64,000 nucleotides of DNA from Burkholderia sp. TSV86 (GCF_001522865.1 NZ_LOWB01000098.1:62001-126000), one strand, 5' to 3'. Shown: positions 20,848 through 31,091, counted from the first letter of the stretch. The notes: generated from the letters alone by a model not told the origin. Made by a program: numbers and translations.

Positions 20848-20872
20848 CAAAAAAGCGGCAGTTGAATGCCGC
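20848..20872 (-). terminator. Terminator-like hairpin between rpmF and plsX
   Basis: On the minus strand GCGGCA (20867-20872) pairs with TGCCGC (20855-20860) around a 6-nt loop and is followed by a run of T (20849-20854). It lies downstream of rpmF and just before plsX, so it would partly uncouple the abundant ribosomal protein from the lipid genes. Confidence 0.65.
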
Positions 20873-20964
20873 CTTTTTGTTGAGCCAGGAAAGTGTCAAG
20901 CGAACCGGGTGTCGCGCGAAAGGCCCGAATCATCATCAGGCGCGCGCCACGGAGACGGAAACGC

Positions 20965-21144
20965 TTAGTCGTTCTTCGTCTTGACGACTTTCTTGCCGCG
21001 ATAGTAGCCGTTCGGGCTGATGTGGTGACGCAGATGCACTTCACCCGTGCTCGGCTCGACGGCAAGCGGCGCAGCCGTCAGGAAATCGTGCGAACGGTGC
21101 ATGCCGCGCTTGGACGGCGACTTCTTGTTTTGCTGAACTGCCAT
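20965..21144 (-). CDS. rpmF: 50S ribosomal protein bL32
   Basis: A 59-aa basic ribosomal protein of the large subunit, read directly from the minus strand: it starts [20 protein letters not shown] and ends [10 protein letters not shown] followed by TAA. AGGAG lies 6 nt upstream of the ATG at 21144. This version lacks the Cys4 zinc ribbon seen in some bL32 proteins (no cysteines), so it is the zinc-free type. It sits between yceD and plsX, as in most Gram-negatives. Confidence 0.97.
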   Translation of the reverse strand: MAVQQNKKSPSKRGMHRSHDFLTAAPLAVEPSTGEVHLRHHISPNGYYRGKKVVKTKND

Positions 21145-21237
21145 GACTAACTCCTAAAAATTTTCCGGATTCTAACACAGCCCGATCCGGCGCTTCACTA
21201 CCCCGGCCCTGCGGCCTCACGCCTTCCCGCGCCCCAA

Positions 21238-21873
21238 CTAATGCGTATTGCCGCCATCCTTTTTCAGCGCCCCGAGCGCCGCAAAAGGGTTCGGCCGGCC
21301 ACTTTCACCCGCCGCGGTTTCGTCGGGCGCATCGTCGCCTGCATCGGCCGCGGGACCGCTCGCGCCCGATGCGAGGCTTTCGTGTACCGCCGGACAGACT
21401 TCGTGCTTCGGCACGATCGGCAGTGAAAGCAGCAACTCCTCTTCGATCAAGTCGACAAGATCGAACTGGCGCGAGCCGACGATCACATCCACTTCATCGT
21501 CATCAAGCGGAAACTCGTCCGCCTCTTCTTCCGTCTCGACGATCCGGTACACGACGTCGATATCGAATGCCTGCCGGTACGGCGTCAGGCAGCGCTGACA
21601 CTCGAGCCACGCGGCGCCGTGCAGCGCGAGCCGCAAATAAGGCTGCGGTCCTTCGCTGCCGTCGTCCTGCAGTTCGGGCTGCGTCGAACCTTCCGCCTGC
21701 CAGGTGAATGCGGCGTCGCGCTCTGGCGCGTCCGCCGGCACTTCGTTTAACATGCGCGGCAACTGCGAGAGCTGCACCGCACCCGCGGCCTGCCGAGCGC
21801 TACGCGCGAATTCAAACAGATCGATCGCATGCGGATCGAGCGAAACCGCAGGCTTGCCTGAAGATGGATTCAT
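21238..21873 (-). CDS. yceD: YceD family (DUF177) 23S rRNA accumulation protein
   Basis: A 211-aa member of the DUF177 family, whose E. coli member YceD is needed for normal 23S rRNA levels. The core spans about residues 20-160, with the two conserved cysteines in LECQRCLTPY and the acidic stretch ETEEEADEFPLDDDEVDV, then LVDLIEEELLLSLPIVPKH. The C-terminal 45 residues are Ala/Asp/Gly-rich. GGGAG precedes the ATG at 21873. It is the first gene of the yceD-rpmF-plsX-fab unit, with a clear promoter about 200 bp upstream. Confidence 0.93.
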   Translation of the reverse strand: MNPSSGKPAVSLDPHAIDLFEFARSARQAAGAVQLSQLPRMLNEVPADAPERDAAFTWQAEGSTQPELQDDGSEGPQPYLRLALHGAAWLECQRCLTPYRQAFDIDVVYRIVETEEEADEFPLDDDEVDVIVGSRQFDLVDLIEEELLLSLPIVPKHEVCPAVHESLASGASGPAADAGDDAPDETAAGESGRPNPFAALGALKKDGGNTH

Positions 21874-22070
21874 GAGCGCTCCCCTGCCGTATCTATCCGT
21901 ATCATCGGTATCGGCCCGTTAGCGGACCGCAGCCAGTAAGCTGAGCGGCCGGCGCGACGGCTTGGCTTTCTCCCGGCAACCGCGCCGTGTCCGCCGCCGG
22001 ATTTCCGCACGGCGCCCGGAACAGCACGACCGGATATTCTCACGAGACCGCTGCCAATGAAAAGCGCAAG

Positions 22071-22099
22071 AGCATACCCGTTTTACCTTTTCGAGTCAA
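22071..22099 (-). promoter_or_regulatory. Sigma-70 promoter for yceD-rpmF-plsX-fab
   Basis: On the minus strand TTGACT (22094-22099) is separated by exactly 17 bp from TATGCT (22071-22076), close to the sigma-70 consensus. It lies about 200 bp upstream of yceD in a 320-bp divergent intergenic region (21874-22192) that is AT-richer than its surroundings. The rest of that region shows nothing recognisable. Confidence 0.75.
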
Positions 22100-22192
22100 A
22101 TACTTAAGACCTCGCCACACATACTGTCGCATCTCGCCCACGGCGGCGCCCTACGCCACCCGATCCCTAGAATCGATACCCAAGTCACCATC

Positions 22193-22873
22193 ATGCCGGA
22201 TAACGCTTGCCGCCCGCCGCGGCTGATTCTCGCCTCCAGCTCCCGCTACCGGCGAGCGCTCCTTGAACGCCTGCGCGTGCCGTTCGACGTCGTCACGCCC
22301 GACGTCGACGAAACGCCGCGCCCGCACGAGACGCCATCCGCGACCGCCTTGCGGCTCGCCGCCGACAAGGCGCGCGCCGCCGCTGAACGCATCGCCGCCG
22401 ACAGCCGCCTCGGCCCTGCCGACCAAACCGGCTTCGACGGCGTGCTCGTCATCGGCTCCGACCAGGTCGCGACCTTCGACGGACTGCAAATCGGCAAACC
22501 CGGCTCGCATGCACACGCGCTCGCGCAACTGCAGGCGATGCGCGGCCGCGAAGTCGAATTCCATAGCGCGCTCTGCCTGTACGACAGCCGCTGCGGCACG
22601 CTGCAAACCGACGACATCGTGACGCGCGTGCGCTTCCGGGCGCTATCCGACATGGAACTCGACGCCTATTTGCACGCCGAGACGCCTTACGACGTGGCAG
22701 GCAGCGCGAAATCGGAAGGTCTCGGCATCGCGCTGCTCGACGCGATCGACTCCGACGACCCGACCGCGCTTGTCGGCCTGCCGCTCATCGCGCTCACGCG
22801 AATGCTGCGCACGGCCGGCTACCCGCTTTTCGGCACGCAGGCTCAGGCCACAACGGGAGACGCCACGCAATGA
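22193..22873 (+). CDS. maf: Maf-family nucleotide pyrophosphatase
   Basis: A 226-aa Maf/YceF-type protein; characterised members hydrolyse modified or non-canonical NTPs such as m7GTP. The N-terminal motif RLILASSSRYRRALLERL and the middle motif VIGSDQVATFDGLQIGKPG are family signatures, as is YDVAGSAKSEGLGIAL. The subtype (m7GTP versus dTTP/UTP) was not tested. It is divergent from yceD, as in many proteobacteria, and its end overlaps the next gene by 4 bp. Confidence 0.92.
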   Translation: MPDNACRPPRLILASSSRYRRALLERLRVPFDVVTPDVDETPRPHETPSATALRLAADKARAAAERIAADSRLGPADQTGFDGVLVIGSDQVATFDGLQIGKPGSHAHALAQLQAMRGREVEFHSALCLYDSRCGTLQTDDIVTRVRFRALSDMELDAYLHAETPYDVAGSAKSEGLGIALLDAIDSDDPTALVGLPLIALTRMLRTAGYPLFGTQAQATTGDATQ

Positions 22874-23592
22874 CGGCCGGCACGCTTTACCTGATTCCGA
22901 ACACGCTCGGCGAGAGCGACGCCGCACTGCTCGCGGCCGTGCTGCCCGCCGCGGTGCAAACACGGGCGGCATCGCTTCGCTACTACATCGGCGAAAACGC
23001 GAAAACGACCCGCGCTTTCCTGAAGAAAATCGGCACCGAACAGCCGATCCAGGAAATCGAGATTCGCGAGTTGAACGTGAAGACGCCCGCCGGCGCGATC
23101 GACGGATTGCTTGCGCCGATCATCGCCGGAGCCGATGCAGGACTCGTGTCGGAAGCCGGCTGCCCAGCGGTCGCGGACCCCGGCGCGCTGCTCGTGCGGC
23201 GCGCGCACGAGCGCGGCGTGAAAGTCGTACCGATGGTCGGACCAAGCTCGATTCTGCTCGCGCTGATGGCATCCGGGCTGAACGGGCAAAGTTTCGCGTT
23301 TCACGGCTATCTGCCAGTCGATGCCGCCGCGCGCACGAAGCGGCTGCGCGAACTCGAACAGCAGTCGCGCAAGGCAAACCAGACGCAGATTTTCATCGAA
23401 ACGCCATATCGCAATCAGCCGATGCTCGATGCGCTCGTCGAAACTTGCGCGCCGTCGACGCTCGTGTGCGTCGCGGCCGATCTGACGCTGCCGACCGAAA
23501 CGATCGTGAGCCGCCCGGCCGGCGGATGGAAAAAGGCGCCTGTGCCGGATCTGCACAAGCGCCCTGCGATTTTTCTGCTGCTGGCGAATTGA
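22870..23592 (+). CDS. RsmI-like SAM-dependent methyltransferase (tetrapyrrole methylase fold)
   Basis: A 240-aa protein of the tetrapyrrole methylase superfamily. It has the N-terminal strand TLYLIPNTLGE, the SAM-binding loop AGLVSEAGCPAVADPGA and the VPMVGPSSILLALMASG motif seen in RsmI-type 16S rRNA C1402 2'-O-methyltransferases. It is about 40 residues shorter than E. coli RsmI, lacking the C-terminal domain, so its exact target is uncertain. It overlaps maf by 4 bp, and the pair is co-transcribed. Confidence 0.85.
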   Translation: MTAGTLYLIPNTLGESDAALLAAVLPAAVQTRAASLRYYIGENAKTTRAFLKKIGTEQPIQEIEIRELNVKTPAGAIDGLLAPIIAGADAGLVSEAGCPAVADPGALLVRRAHERGVKVVPMVGPSSILLALMASGLNGQSFAFHGYLPVDAAARTKRLRELEQQSRKANQTQIFIETPYRNQPMLDALVETCAPSTLVCVAADLTLPTETIVSRPAGGWKKAPVPDLHKRPAIFLLLAN

Positions 23593-23646
23593 GCGGCCGA
23601 GCCGGAGGGCGCGGCGCGCCGGCAGACGCCGGCACGCCGCCATGCC

Positions 23647-24648
23647 TCAGCGCAGCTTCAACTCGCTGCCGATGGCCGCCGCCTTCATCGCCGCCGAGCC
23701 GAGCGCCGCGCCGAACCGACGCGCGACGCGATCGCTCAGGCTTTCCTTGACCGTATAGTCGACGAGATCGGGCGCCTTCAGCAGATCGCGCGCGACGCTG
23801 TCGGTCGTGCCAAAGCCGTCGGCAAGGCCGAGCTCGATGCTCTTCGCGCCCGTCCAGAAAAGCCCAGAGAAGAGATCGGGCGTCTCGTGCAGACGCGCGC
23901 CGCGGCCGTCCTTCACCGCCTTGATGAACTGCGCATGGATTTCGTCGAGCATCTGCTGCGCATGTGCGTTCATCTTCGGCGTTTCGGGCGAGAACGGATC
24001 GAAGAAGCCCTTGTTCTCTCCCGACGTATGCATCCGCCGCTCGACGCCGAGCTTGTCCATCAGCCCGGTAAAGCCGAAGCCCTCCATCAGCACGCCGATC
24101 GAGCCGACGACGCTCGCTTTGTCGACGAAGATCTTGTCGGCCGCCGACGCGATGTAATATCCGCCGGACGCGCAAATATCCGTGACGACGACATAAAGGG
24201 GCTTATCGGGATACTTCTTGCGCAGCCGGCGGATCTCGTCATAGACGATGCCCGCCTGCACCGGGCTGCCGCCCGGGCTGTTGATGCGCAGCACGACGCC
24301 CGCAGTGCCGCTGTCCTCGAACGCCTGATCGAGCGCCGTGTTGATGTCCTCCGCATTCGCATTCGTGCCGGCCGCGATTTCGCCATCGATCGTCACGAGC
24401 GCAGTATGGCGGCCGCTCGCGAGCTTCGCGCCCTCGCCGGCGAATTTGACGAGCCCGACGACGAACGCGACGAGCAGGAACAAGAACAGGAACCGGAAGA
24501 AAATCTTCCAACGGCGTGCGGCGCGCTGCTCGTGGATGGCCGCGAGCGCAATGCGCTCGAGCGCCGCGCGCTCCCAGCCCGGCTCCCGGGCAGCGGCATT
24601 CGACGCGGACGGCGTGGGTGAATCGGGTGGAGTAATGTGATCGGCCAT
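23647..24648 (-). CDS. sppA: Signal peptide peptidase SppA (S49 family)
   Basis: A 333-aa membrane-anchored S49 peptidase that degrades cleaved signal peptides. A Pro/Ser-rich cytoplasmic N-terminus is followed by a single membrane anchor at residues 48-68. The catalytic Ser161 lies in DICASGGYYIASAAD, and the probable general base Lys213 in HTSGENKGFF, spaced as in the short (half-size) SppA of Bacillus. The conserved RINSPGGSP turn precedes them. It converges on the RsmI-like gene and starts 17 bp after the Rieske gene ends. Confidence 0.93.
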   Translation of the reverse strand: MADHITPPDSPTPSASNAAAREPGWERAALERIALAAIHEQRAARRWKIFFRFLFLFLLVAFVVGLVKFAGEGAKLASGRHTALVTIDGEIAAGTNANAEDINTALDQAFEDSGTAGVVLRINSPGGSPVQAGIVYDEIRRLRKKYPDKPLYVVVTDICASGGYYIASAADKIFVDKASVVGSIGVLMEGFGFTGLMDKLGVERRMHTSGENKGFFDPFSPETPKMNAHAQQMLDEIHAQFIKAVKDGRGARLHETPDLFSGLFWTGAKSIELGLADGFGTTDSVARDLLKAPDLVDYTVKESLSDRVARRFGAALGSAAMKAAAIGSELKLR

Positions 24649-24664
24649 GTATCGTTATCTGAAA

Positions 24665-25063
24665 TCAGGAAGAAGCCGGACGCAGGTCGCCGTCGGGCTG
24701 CCAGAACACCGCGCGGCCGTCGGGCGTATCCCGCTCGTCGACTTTGACGGAGCGCAGCCGCGCGCCGCGGCACGGGCCACCGACGCACTGCCCCGTGTCC
24801 GGTGCATAAATCGCGCCATGCGTCGCGCACATCAAGTATAAGCCGGACGACTCGAAGAACTGCCCTTCGACCCAGTCGAGCTCCATCGGAACGTGCGCAC
24901 AGCGGTTTAGATAACCATACGCGTGGCCGCCGTAGCGAACGAAGAACACGACGGCGGGCTCGCCGCGCAACGTGGCGTCGATCCGCACGCCGCGGCCGCC
25001 GTCGACGAGCGCGTCGGACGCGCATACGCGCAGCGCAAGCGCGCCGTCAGCGTCATCGCTCAT
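24665..25063 (-). CDS. Rieske [2Fe-2S] protein
   Basis: A 132-aa single-domain Rieske ferredoxin-like protein. The cluster ligands are visible as NRCAHV (Cys-x-His) and MCATHGAIY (Cys-x-x-His), separated by about 20 residues. There is no membrane segment or signal peptide, so it is probably a soluble electron carrier or a subunit for an unidentified oxygenase. It overlaps the HAD gene by 4 bp. The rluC-HAD-Rieske-sppA arrangement gives no clear functional link. Confidence 0.9.
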   Translation of the reverse strand: MSDDADGALALRVCASDALVDGGRGVRIDATLRGEPAVVFFVRYGGHAYGYLNRCAHVPMELDWVEGQFFESSGLYLMCATHGAIYAPDTGQCVGGPCRGARLRSVKVDERDTPDGRAVFWQPDGDLRPASS

Positions 25064-25719
25064 GCGTGCTCCCGCAACCAGCCCGCGAGTGCGCCGACGT
25101 CAGGCGCGATGAAGCGCGGCGACAACGCTGCAAGCGCGTCGGCCGAATGCGCGCCGTATGCGACGCCGACTCCCGCCGCCCCCGCGCTCGCAGCCATTTG
25201 CAGATCGTGCGTCGTGTCGCCGATCATCAGTGTACGCGCCAAATCCTGCCCTAATTCACGCGTCAGTTCGTGCAGCATCGCCGGATGCGGCTTCGAGAAC
25301 GTCTCGTCCGCGCAGCGCGTGCCGTCGAACAGGCTCATGAGCTTGGCGTCGGCGAGCGCGCGGTTCAGACCGACGCGCCCCTTGCCCGTGGCCACCGCCA
25401 ACAAATAGCCGGCTTCGCGCAACTCGTCGAGTAACTCCCGCACGCCCGCGAACAGTTCGGTGCGCTGGTCCTGCAGCAAATAGTGAAAGCGGTAGCGCTC
25501 CGCGAGACGCGGATAGTCCGCGGGATCGAGGCTCGGCGCGGTCACGGCGAGCGCGTCGCGCAAGCCGAGCCCGATCACGTAGCGGGAGGACTCGTCGGAC
25601 GGCGCAGGCAAGCCGAGATCGCGGCAGGCCGCCTGGATACAGCGCGCAATGTGCGCGGTCGAATCCATCAGCGTGCCGTCCCAGTCGAAGACGATCAGGT
25701 CAAATTGCTGTCGAGCCAT
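25060..25719 (-). CDS. HAD-IA family hydrolase (phosphoglycolate phosphatase-like)
   Basis: A 219-aa haloacid dehalogenase-type phosphatase with the nucleophile motif I DLIVFDWDGTLMDS, motif II ATGKGR, the Lys of FSKPHPAM and motif IV MIGDTTHDLQMA. A helical cap of about 70 residues lies between motifs I and II, as in phosphoglycolate phosphatases. The substrate is not known. It overlaps rluC by 20 bp and the Rieske gene by 4 bp, so translation is coupled. Confidence 0.92.
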   Translation of the reverse strand: MARQQFDLIVFDWDGTLMDSTAHIARCIQAACRDLGLPAPSDESSRYVIGLGLRDALAVTAPSLDPADYPRLAERYRFHYLLQDQRTELFAGVRELLDELREAGYLLAVATGKGRVGLNRALADAKLMSLFDGTRCADETFSKPHPAMLHELTRELGQDLARTLMIGDTTHDLQMAASAGAAGVGVAYGAHSADALAALSPRFIAPDVGALAGWLREHA

Positions 25720-26722
25720 GCATGTCGCGCGTATCGCGCAGGTCAGTGAGTTGGCCGAGAAAGCGTCGGCAATCGGCGGGCAGTGGCGCGTCGAACTGCA
25801 GCGGCTCGCCCGTCAGCGGATGCGTGAGGCACAACCGGTGCGCATGCAGGAACATCCGCTTGAGCGAGGGCACCGCGCTCGCACGCGCCAGCGCCTTGTT
25901 CAGCGCGAAATCGCCATACTTCGCATCGCCGACGATCGGCAAGCCCAGATGAGCGAGATGCACACGAATCTGATGGGTCCGGCCCGTTTTGAGTTCCGCC
26001 TCCAGCAATACGTAGCCTGGCCAGCGCTCGACAAGATTGAACACCGTGTGCGACGGCAGCCCGTCATCCTGGACGCGCACACGCCGCTCGCCGTCCGGCG
26101 TCGAATATTTGAACAGCGGCGCCTTCACCGCGCGGCGGCGCCCCCAGTCGGGCACCCATTGGCCGTGCGCGCACGCGAAATAGCGCTTGTCCATCCGGTT
26201 GTCGCGAATCTGCTCGTGCAGCCCGACGAGCGCCGAGCGTTTTTTCGCAAGCATCAGAATGCCCGACGTTTCGCGATCGAGCCGGTGCGCGAGTTCGAGA
26301 AACTTCGCGTGCGGCCGCGCGCGGCGCATCTGCTCGATCACGCCGAACGCGACGCCGCTGCCGCCGTGCACGGCGACGCCCGCCGGTTTGTTCAGCGCGA
26401 TGATCGCATCGTCCTCGAACAGAATGTCGAATTCGGCGGCGGGCACCTCCGCCGCGCGCGCGGGATCGGCCGCCGCGACGCGCACGGGCGGCACGCGCAC
26501 GACGTCGCCGTAAGCGAGCCGGTACTGCGCGTCGACCCGGCCCTTATTCACGCGCACTTCGCCGCTGCGCAAGATCCGGTAGATATGACTCTTCGGCACG
26601 CCCTTGCATACGCGCAGCAGAAAATTGTCGATCCGCTGACCGGCCGTGTTTTCGTCGATTTCGACAAGCGAAACCTGGCCGCTTGCTACCGGATTTTGGG
26701 AAATTTTGCCTAGCTCATTCAT
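25700..26722 (-). CDS. rluC: 23S rRNA pseudouridine synthase RluC
   Basis: RluC makes pseudouridines 955, 2504 and 2580 of 23S rRNA. The 340-aa protein has an N-terminal S4 domain (AGQRIDNFLLRVCKGVPKS to VNKGRVDAQYRLAYGDVVRV) and a catalytic domain with the nucleophilic Asp in HRLDRETSGILMLAK. The motif GRTHQIRVHLAHLGLPIVGD is also present. It is divergent from rne; the adjacent divergent placement of rluC and rne is common in proteobacteria. Confidence 0.94.
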   Translation of the reverse strand: MNELGKISQNPVASGQVSLVEIDENTAGQRIDNFLLRVCKGVPKSHIYRILRSGEVRVNKGRVDAQYRLAYGDVVRVPPVRVAAADPARAAEVPAAEFDILFEDDAIIALNKPAGVAVHGGSGVAFGVIEQMRRARPHAKFLELAHRLDRETSGILMLAKKRSALVGLHEQIRDNRMDKRYFACAHGQWVPDWGRRRAVKAPLFKYSTPDGERRVRVQDDGLPSHTVFNLVERWPGYVLLEAELKTGRTHQIRVHLAHLGLPIVGDAKYGDFALNKALARASAVPSLKRMFLHAHRLCLTHPLTGEPLQFDAPLPADCRRFLGQLTDLRDTRDMHGSTAI

Positions 26723-27443
26723 ACTGAATATAATTTTGCACAGCTTTCCGCAGCGAAACGACCTGATCGGCTGTTTCGGGCGGGCTGCACGAGGCGCAAG
26801 CGCAAACTGCTATTTTACTTGCGCCCGGGGCGCGCTGCTCGCCCTCATGAGTGAAACAAGCAGCAAGTTGCACGCACGGCACCCCGCTCAGGCAGGGATC
26901 GCGCCCACAGGCGGATTCGGTCCGAGCCGTGCCGCGGTAACGGAATGTTGGACAAAAAGAATTTGATTGGAAGCTGCGGCGCGGCGCATCTCAGGCACGG
27001 CACGGCTTCCTGTTGCGAATAGAACGGCGTGCGCCCGATGTGGTCCCGCAAGAAGCGCGGGACTTGGCGACGTCAAACCAAGGAAGAACACCCCAGACGG
27101 GAAAGTCGGGCTGGATTCGATACTCCCCGCTGCGGCCGAACCGCCGCACCTGCCGCCCTCCAGCGCCGCGCGCACCTTGCGCCGCGCCCGCGGCAGTGCC
27201 CGGTCGGAGCTCGGCGCGCCGTCAAGGCGTGCGGAGTGTCGACGCCGTGTGCTTTGAAGCCGTGTTCGCAGGTGCCCATTGGCCGAAGCCCGTCGTTCGG
27301 GCTCGCGCCTATCCAGGCCATTTTCCCGCCCTCATTCCCGCTCCAGCGTGCTTGTGACAACACAATAATGCGCGGCTTGCCGTCGCCTGCGTCGCTTGGC
27401 TCAAGGCCCTGGACGTCGGCGGTCGAGCCGCTGGAGTCGTTCA
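26723..27443. other. Divergent rluC-rne intergenic region and long rne leader
   Basis: A 720-bp gene-free region. The part nearest rluC is AT-rich (around 26720-26750 and 26805-26820) and probably holds promoters for both directions, though no pair of boxes is clear enough to call. The remaining several hundred bases are probably the rne 5' leader. RNase E is known to control its own mRNA through a long leader in E. coli. Open frames here look like composition artefacts. Confidence 0.5.
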
Positions 27444-30400
27444 ATGAAACGCATGCTGTTCAACGCAACGCAGCAGGAAGAACTGCGCGTCGCCATCGTC
27501 GATGGGCAAAAGCTCATCGACATCGACATCGAAACCGCCGGACGCGAACAGCGTAAAGGCAATATCTACAAAGGCGTCGTCACCCGCATCGAGCCGTCGC
27601 TCGAAGCGTGCTTCGTCAACTACGGCGAAGACCGCCACGGCTTCCTGCCGTTCAAGGAAGTCGCCCGTCAGTACTTCAAGGACGGCGTCGACATGCGCTC
27701 GGCGCGCATCCAGGACGCGCTGCGCGAGGGCCAGGAGCTGATCGTCCAGGTCGAGAAGGAGGAGCGCGGCAACAAGGGCGCGGCGCTCACCACGTTCATC
27801 TCGCTCGCCGGCCGCTATCTCGTGCTGATGCCGAACAACCCGCGCGGCGGCGGCGTATCGCGCCGGATCGAGGGCGACGAGCGCCAGGAACTGCGCGAAA
27901 CGATGGCGCAGCTCGAAATCCCCGACGGCATGAGCATGATCGCCCGCACCGCGGGAATCGGCCGCAGCGCCGAGGAACTGCAATGGGATTTGAACTACCT
28001 GCTGCAGCTCTGGCGCGCGATCGAGGCCGCGTCGCAAAGCGGCCGCGCCGGCGAGCCGATGCTGATCTATCTTGAATCGAGCCTCGTGATCCGCGCGATC
28101 CGGGACTATTTCCAGCCGGATATCGGCGAGATCCTGATCGACACGACCGACATCTACGATCAAGCCCGCGCGTTCATGGACATCGTGATGCCCGACAATG
28201 TCGGCAAAGTGAAGCGCTATCACGATGACGTCCCCCTCTTCTCCCGCTTCCAGATCGAGCACCAGATCGAGACCGCGTACTCGCGCACGGTACCGCTGCC
28301 GTCGGGCGGCGCGATCGTGATCGACCACACCGAGGCGCTCGTCGCGATCGACGTGAACTCGGCGCGCGCGACCAAAGGCGCGGACATCGAGGAAACCGCA
28401 ACCCGCACGAACCTCGAGGCGGCCGACGAAGTCGCGCGCCAGCTACGGCTGCGCGACCTGGGCGGCCTGATCGTGATCGATTTCATCGACATGGAATCGG
28501 CCAAGAGCCAGCGCGAGGTCGAGCAGCGCCTGAAGGACGCGCTGAAGCACGACCGCGCGCGCGTGCAGATGGGCAAGATCTCGCGTTTCGGCCTGATGGA
28601 GCTTTCGCGGCAGCGGCTGCGCCCGGCGCTGTCCGAGGGCAGTCATGTCACCTGCCCGCGCTGTAACGGCACGGGCCATATCCGCGATACCGAATCGTCC
28701 GCGCTGCAAGTGCTGCGGATCATTCAGGAAGAAGCGATGAAGGAAAACACCGCGGCGATCCACTGCCAGGTGCCCGTCGAGGTGACCGCGTTCCTGCTCA
28801 ACGAAAAGCGTCAGGAAATCAACAAGATCGAGTCGCGCTTCAAGGTCGGCGTCGTGTTGATTCCGAACAAGCATCTCGATACGCCGCACTACAAGCTCGA
28901 GCGCCTGCGCCACGATGATGCGCGCCTGGACGATCCGCGCGCGTCGTGGAAGATGGCCGAGGAAGCGGCCCGCGAACTCGAGGCGGAAACCGGCTACAGC
29001 AAGCGCGCCGAAGAAGTGAAACCGCGCCAGGAAGCCGCCGTCAAGGGCATTACGCCGGAGCGGCCGGCGCCCAGCCCGGCGCCGCAGCGTCAGCAGCAGC
29101 CCGTGCAGCAACCCGCGCCCGTGGCCACCGCGCCGGCGGGCGGCGGCTTCGTCAAATGGCTGAAGAGCCTGTTCGGCGTCCAGCCGCAACCGGCCGCAGC
29201 CCCCGCTGCCGCACCGGCCGCCCAGGAACCGGCGGCGCGTCCGGCGCGCGAGCGTGGCGAACGCGGCGAGAAGGCGGAGCGCGGCGGCGAGCGTAACCGC
29301 AACCGCCGCGGCAACGGCAACGGCGCGCAACAGACGAGCGGCCGCGAGCAGACTTCCGCGGGCGCGCGTGGCCAGTCGCCACGCGCCGAGCGCGAGGGTA
29401 AGGACAACCGCGAGCCGCGGGAAAACCGTGAGGGTCGTGAAAATCGCGATGCACGCGAGCGCGACACGCGCGAAGGCCGTGAAGCACGCGAAAGCCGTGA
29501 GAGCCGCGGCAGCCGTGACCAGCGCGAAGGCCGCGAGCCGCGCGAAACTCGCGAGCCGCGTGAACAACGCGAGCCGCGCGAGCGAGTCGAAGCGCTCGAC
29601 GGCGAGCCGGCTGCGCGCGGCGAGCGTCGCGAACGGGGCGAACGCCGTAAGCCAGTCCAGCACGTCGCCACGCTCGAAACAGTCAATCGCGGCGAAAGCA
29701 CGCATGCGGAGCCGGCCGAAAAAGCCGAGCCGTTGCCCGGCGCGGACATCGGCATCGACGCCGATACGCTCGCGCGTGACGGCGACGAGCGCCGCCGCCG
29801 CCGCCGCGGCCGCCGTGGCGGCCGCCGCGAGCGCGACGACGAAACCGCAATCGGCGCGGCACAACCGGCCCAAGCCGACGAACACGTGACGGCCCAAGCA
29901 CCGGCCCCGGTCGCGCAAACGCCGCAGCAGGCGGCGCCGGATACCGGCCGCGAAGCGCATCACGTTACGCAAGCGGAAGTCGTGGCGAGTGTCACGGCAG
30001 TAGCAGCGGCAACGGCCACCGTCGCGCACGCCGCTCACGACGTCGGCAATGCGAAGGCAGAACCGCTCGCGGCAACCGCAGACGTGCCTGCCGCTCATGA
30101 CGTGCAGCCGGCGGCGCTCCCGCCGGCGCGAGCCGTCGAAACCGCAGTCGATGCCACGCCTGCTGCGCCTGTCGCCCCCGTTGTGCCTGCCGCGCCCGTT
30201 GCATCTGTCGCGCCCGCGGCGCCGGCCGAGGCTGTCGCAGCGCCTGCTGACGCGGGCGTCACGCCGGCTCCGGCCGGCAGCGCGGCCGCAGAAACCGTAT
30301 CGGCTCCGAGCGAAAGCGTCCGGACGGAAGACGCCGCACCGGCCGTCGCCGCGCAAGCGCACACGCCTGCCGCGCACGCGGCAGAGGCCGCGATTGAACC

Positions 30401-30785
30401 GGCGTGCGCCGTGGCCGAGGAGCCGACTTCGGCCGTCGCGGAACTGCCGCCTGCGAGCGTCGCCGCCGCGCCGATCGATGCGAACGTCGCTCACGTCCCG
30501 CAGGACGCTCCGGCACCCGCCGCCGTGGTGGCCGACATGCCGGCAGCACCTGCTGCTGCCGCCGCCGCGCAGCCAGTCAATGCGCAAGCCGCGAGCGCGT
30601 CGGATCTCGGCTCGGTACTGGCGGCCGCCGGGCTCGTCTGGGTCAACACCGACACGGACAAGCTGCGCGCCGCGCAAGCCGCTGCCGCGCATGTCGCGCA
30701 GCCGATCCGTGTGCCGCGCGAGCGCAAGTCGTTGCCGCCGGTCGACACGACGCCGATGCAGCAAATCGAGACGACGCACCGCTGA
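27444..30785 (+). CDS. rne: Ribonuclease E
   Basis: RNase E starts mRNA decay and processes rRNA and tRNA. The 1113-aa protein has an S1 domain (about residues 35-120), the RNase H-like/DNase I-like catalytic core with [11 protein letters not shown] and [11 protein letters not shown], and the zinc-link motif CPRCNGTGH. After about residue 540 comes a long, non-conserved scaffold. It includes an Arg/Glu-rich repeat block (about 29250-29650) that probably binds RNA, an [15 protein letters not shown] patch, then several hundred Ala/Pro-rich residues, ending with a short conserved-looking tail. The start is ATG at 27444, with GGAG upstream. A terminator follows. Confidence 0.95.
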   Translation: MKRMLFNATQQEELRVAIVDGQKLIDIDIETAGREQRKGNIYKGVVTRIEPSLEACFVNYGEDRHGFLPFKEVARQYFKDGVDMRSARIQDALREGQELIVQVEKEERGNKGAALTTFISLAGRYLVLMPNNPRGGGVSRRIEGDERQELRETMAQLEIPDGMSMIARTAGIGRSAEELQWDLNYLLQLWRAIEAASQSGRAGEPMLIYLESSLVIRAIRDYFQPDIGEILIDTTDIYDQARAFMDIVMPDNVGKVKRYHDDVPLFSRFQIEHQIETAYSRTVPLPSGGAIVIDHTEALVAIDVNSARATKGADIEETATRTNLEAADEVARQLRLRDLGGLIVIDFIDMESAKSQREVEQRLKDALKHDRARVQMGKISRFGLMELSRQRLRPALSEGSHVTCPRCNGTGHIRDTESSALQVLRIIQEEAMKENTAAIHCQVPVEVTAFLLNEKRQEINKIESRFKVGVVLIPNKHLDTPHYKLERLRHDDARLDDPRASWKMAEEAARELEAETGYSKRAEEVKPRQEAAVKGITPERPAPSPAPQRQQQPVQQPAPVATAPAGGGFVKWLKSLFGVQPQPAAAPAAAPAAQEPAARPARERGERGEKAERGGERNRNRRGNGNGAQQTSGREQTSAGARGQSPRAEREGKDNREPRENREGRENRDARERDTREGREARESRESRGSRDQREGREPRETREPREQREPRERVEALDGEPAARGERRERGERRKPVQHVATLETVNRGESTHAEPAEKAEPLPGADIGIDADTLARDGDERRRRRRGRRGGRRERDDETAIGAAQPAQADEHVTAQAPAPVAQTPQQAAPDTGREAHHVTQAEVVASVTAVAAATATVAHAAHDVGNAKAEPLAATADVPAAHDVQPAALPPARAVETAVDATPAAPVAPVVPAAPVASVAPAAPAEAVAAPADAGVTPAPAGSAAAETVSAPSESVRTEDAAPAVAAQAHTPAAHAAEAAIEPACAVAEEPTSAVAELPPASVAAAPIDANVAHVPQDAPAPAAVVADMPAAPAAAAAAQPVNAQAASASDLGSVLAAAGLVWVNTDTDKLRAAQAAAAHVAQPIRVPRERKSLPPVDTTPMQQIETTHR

Positions 30786-30848
30786 TCCAGCCGCGTCCGC
30801 CATCCGGACCGCCTTTCGAGACGGCCCGGATGGCCAGCGAACCCCAGC

Positions 30849-30887
30849 AAACCCCACGTTCCGAAAAACGTGGGGTTTTGTTTTTTT
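30849..30887 (+). terminator. rho-independent terminator after rne
   Basis: AAACCCCACGTT (30849-30860) pairs with AACGTGGGGTTT (30867-30878) around a 6-nt loop and is followed by TTGTTTTTTT. It ends the rne transcript 64 bp past its stop. The rest of the 306-bp gap before moaA (30786-31091) shows no gene. Confidence 0.85.
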
Positions 30888-31091
30888 CATCCCCAGCCAC
30901 AAGAACGGCCAAGGCTCAAACAGCCGGATGAGCCACGCACGAAGGCAAGCGATGCTGCGCTGCGGCATGCCGACCGTGCGCCGGATGCGCCACCCTTGCT
31001 TGCGTCTGTGCTGCGTTTTCGCGGATTCCCCTGTCCGGTTCCGCCCGCCACTTCCGGCTAAAATGGAAGCCCGGCCCTTCCCGCGACGCCC

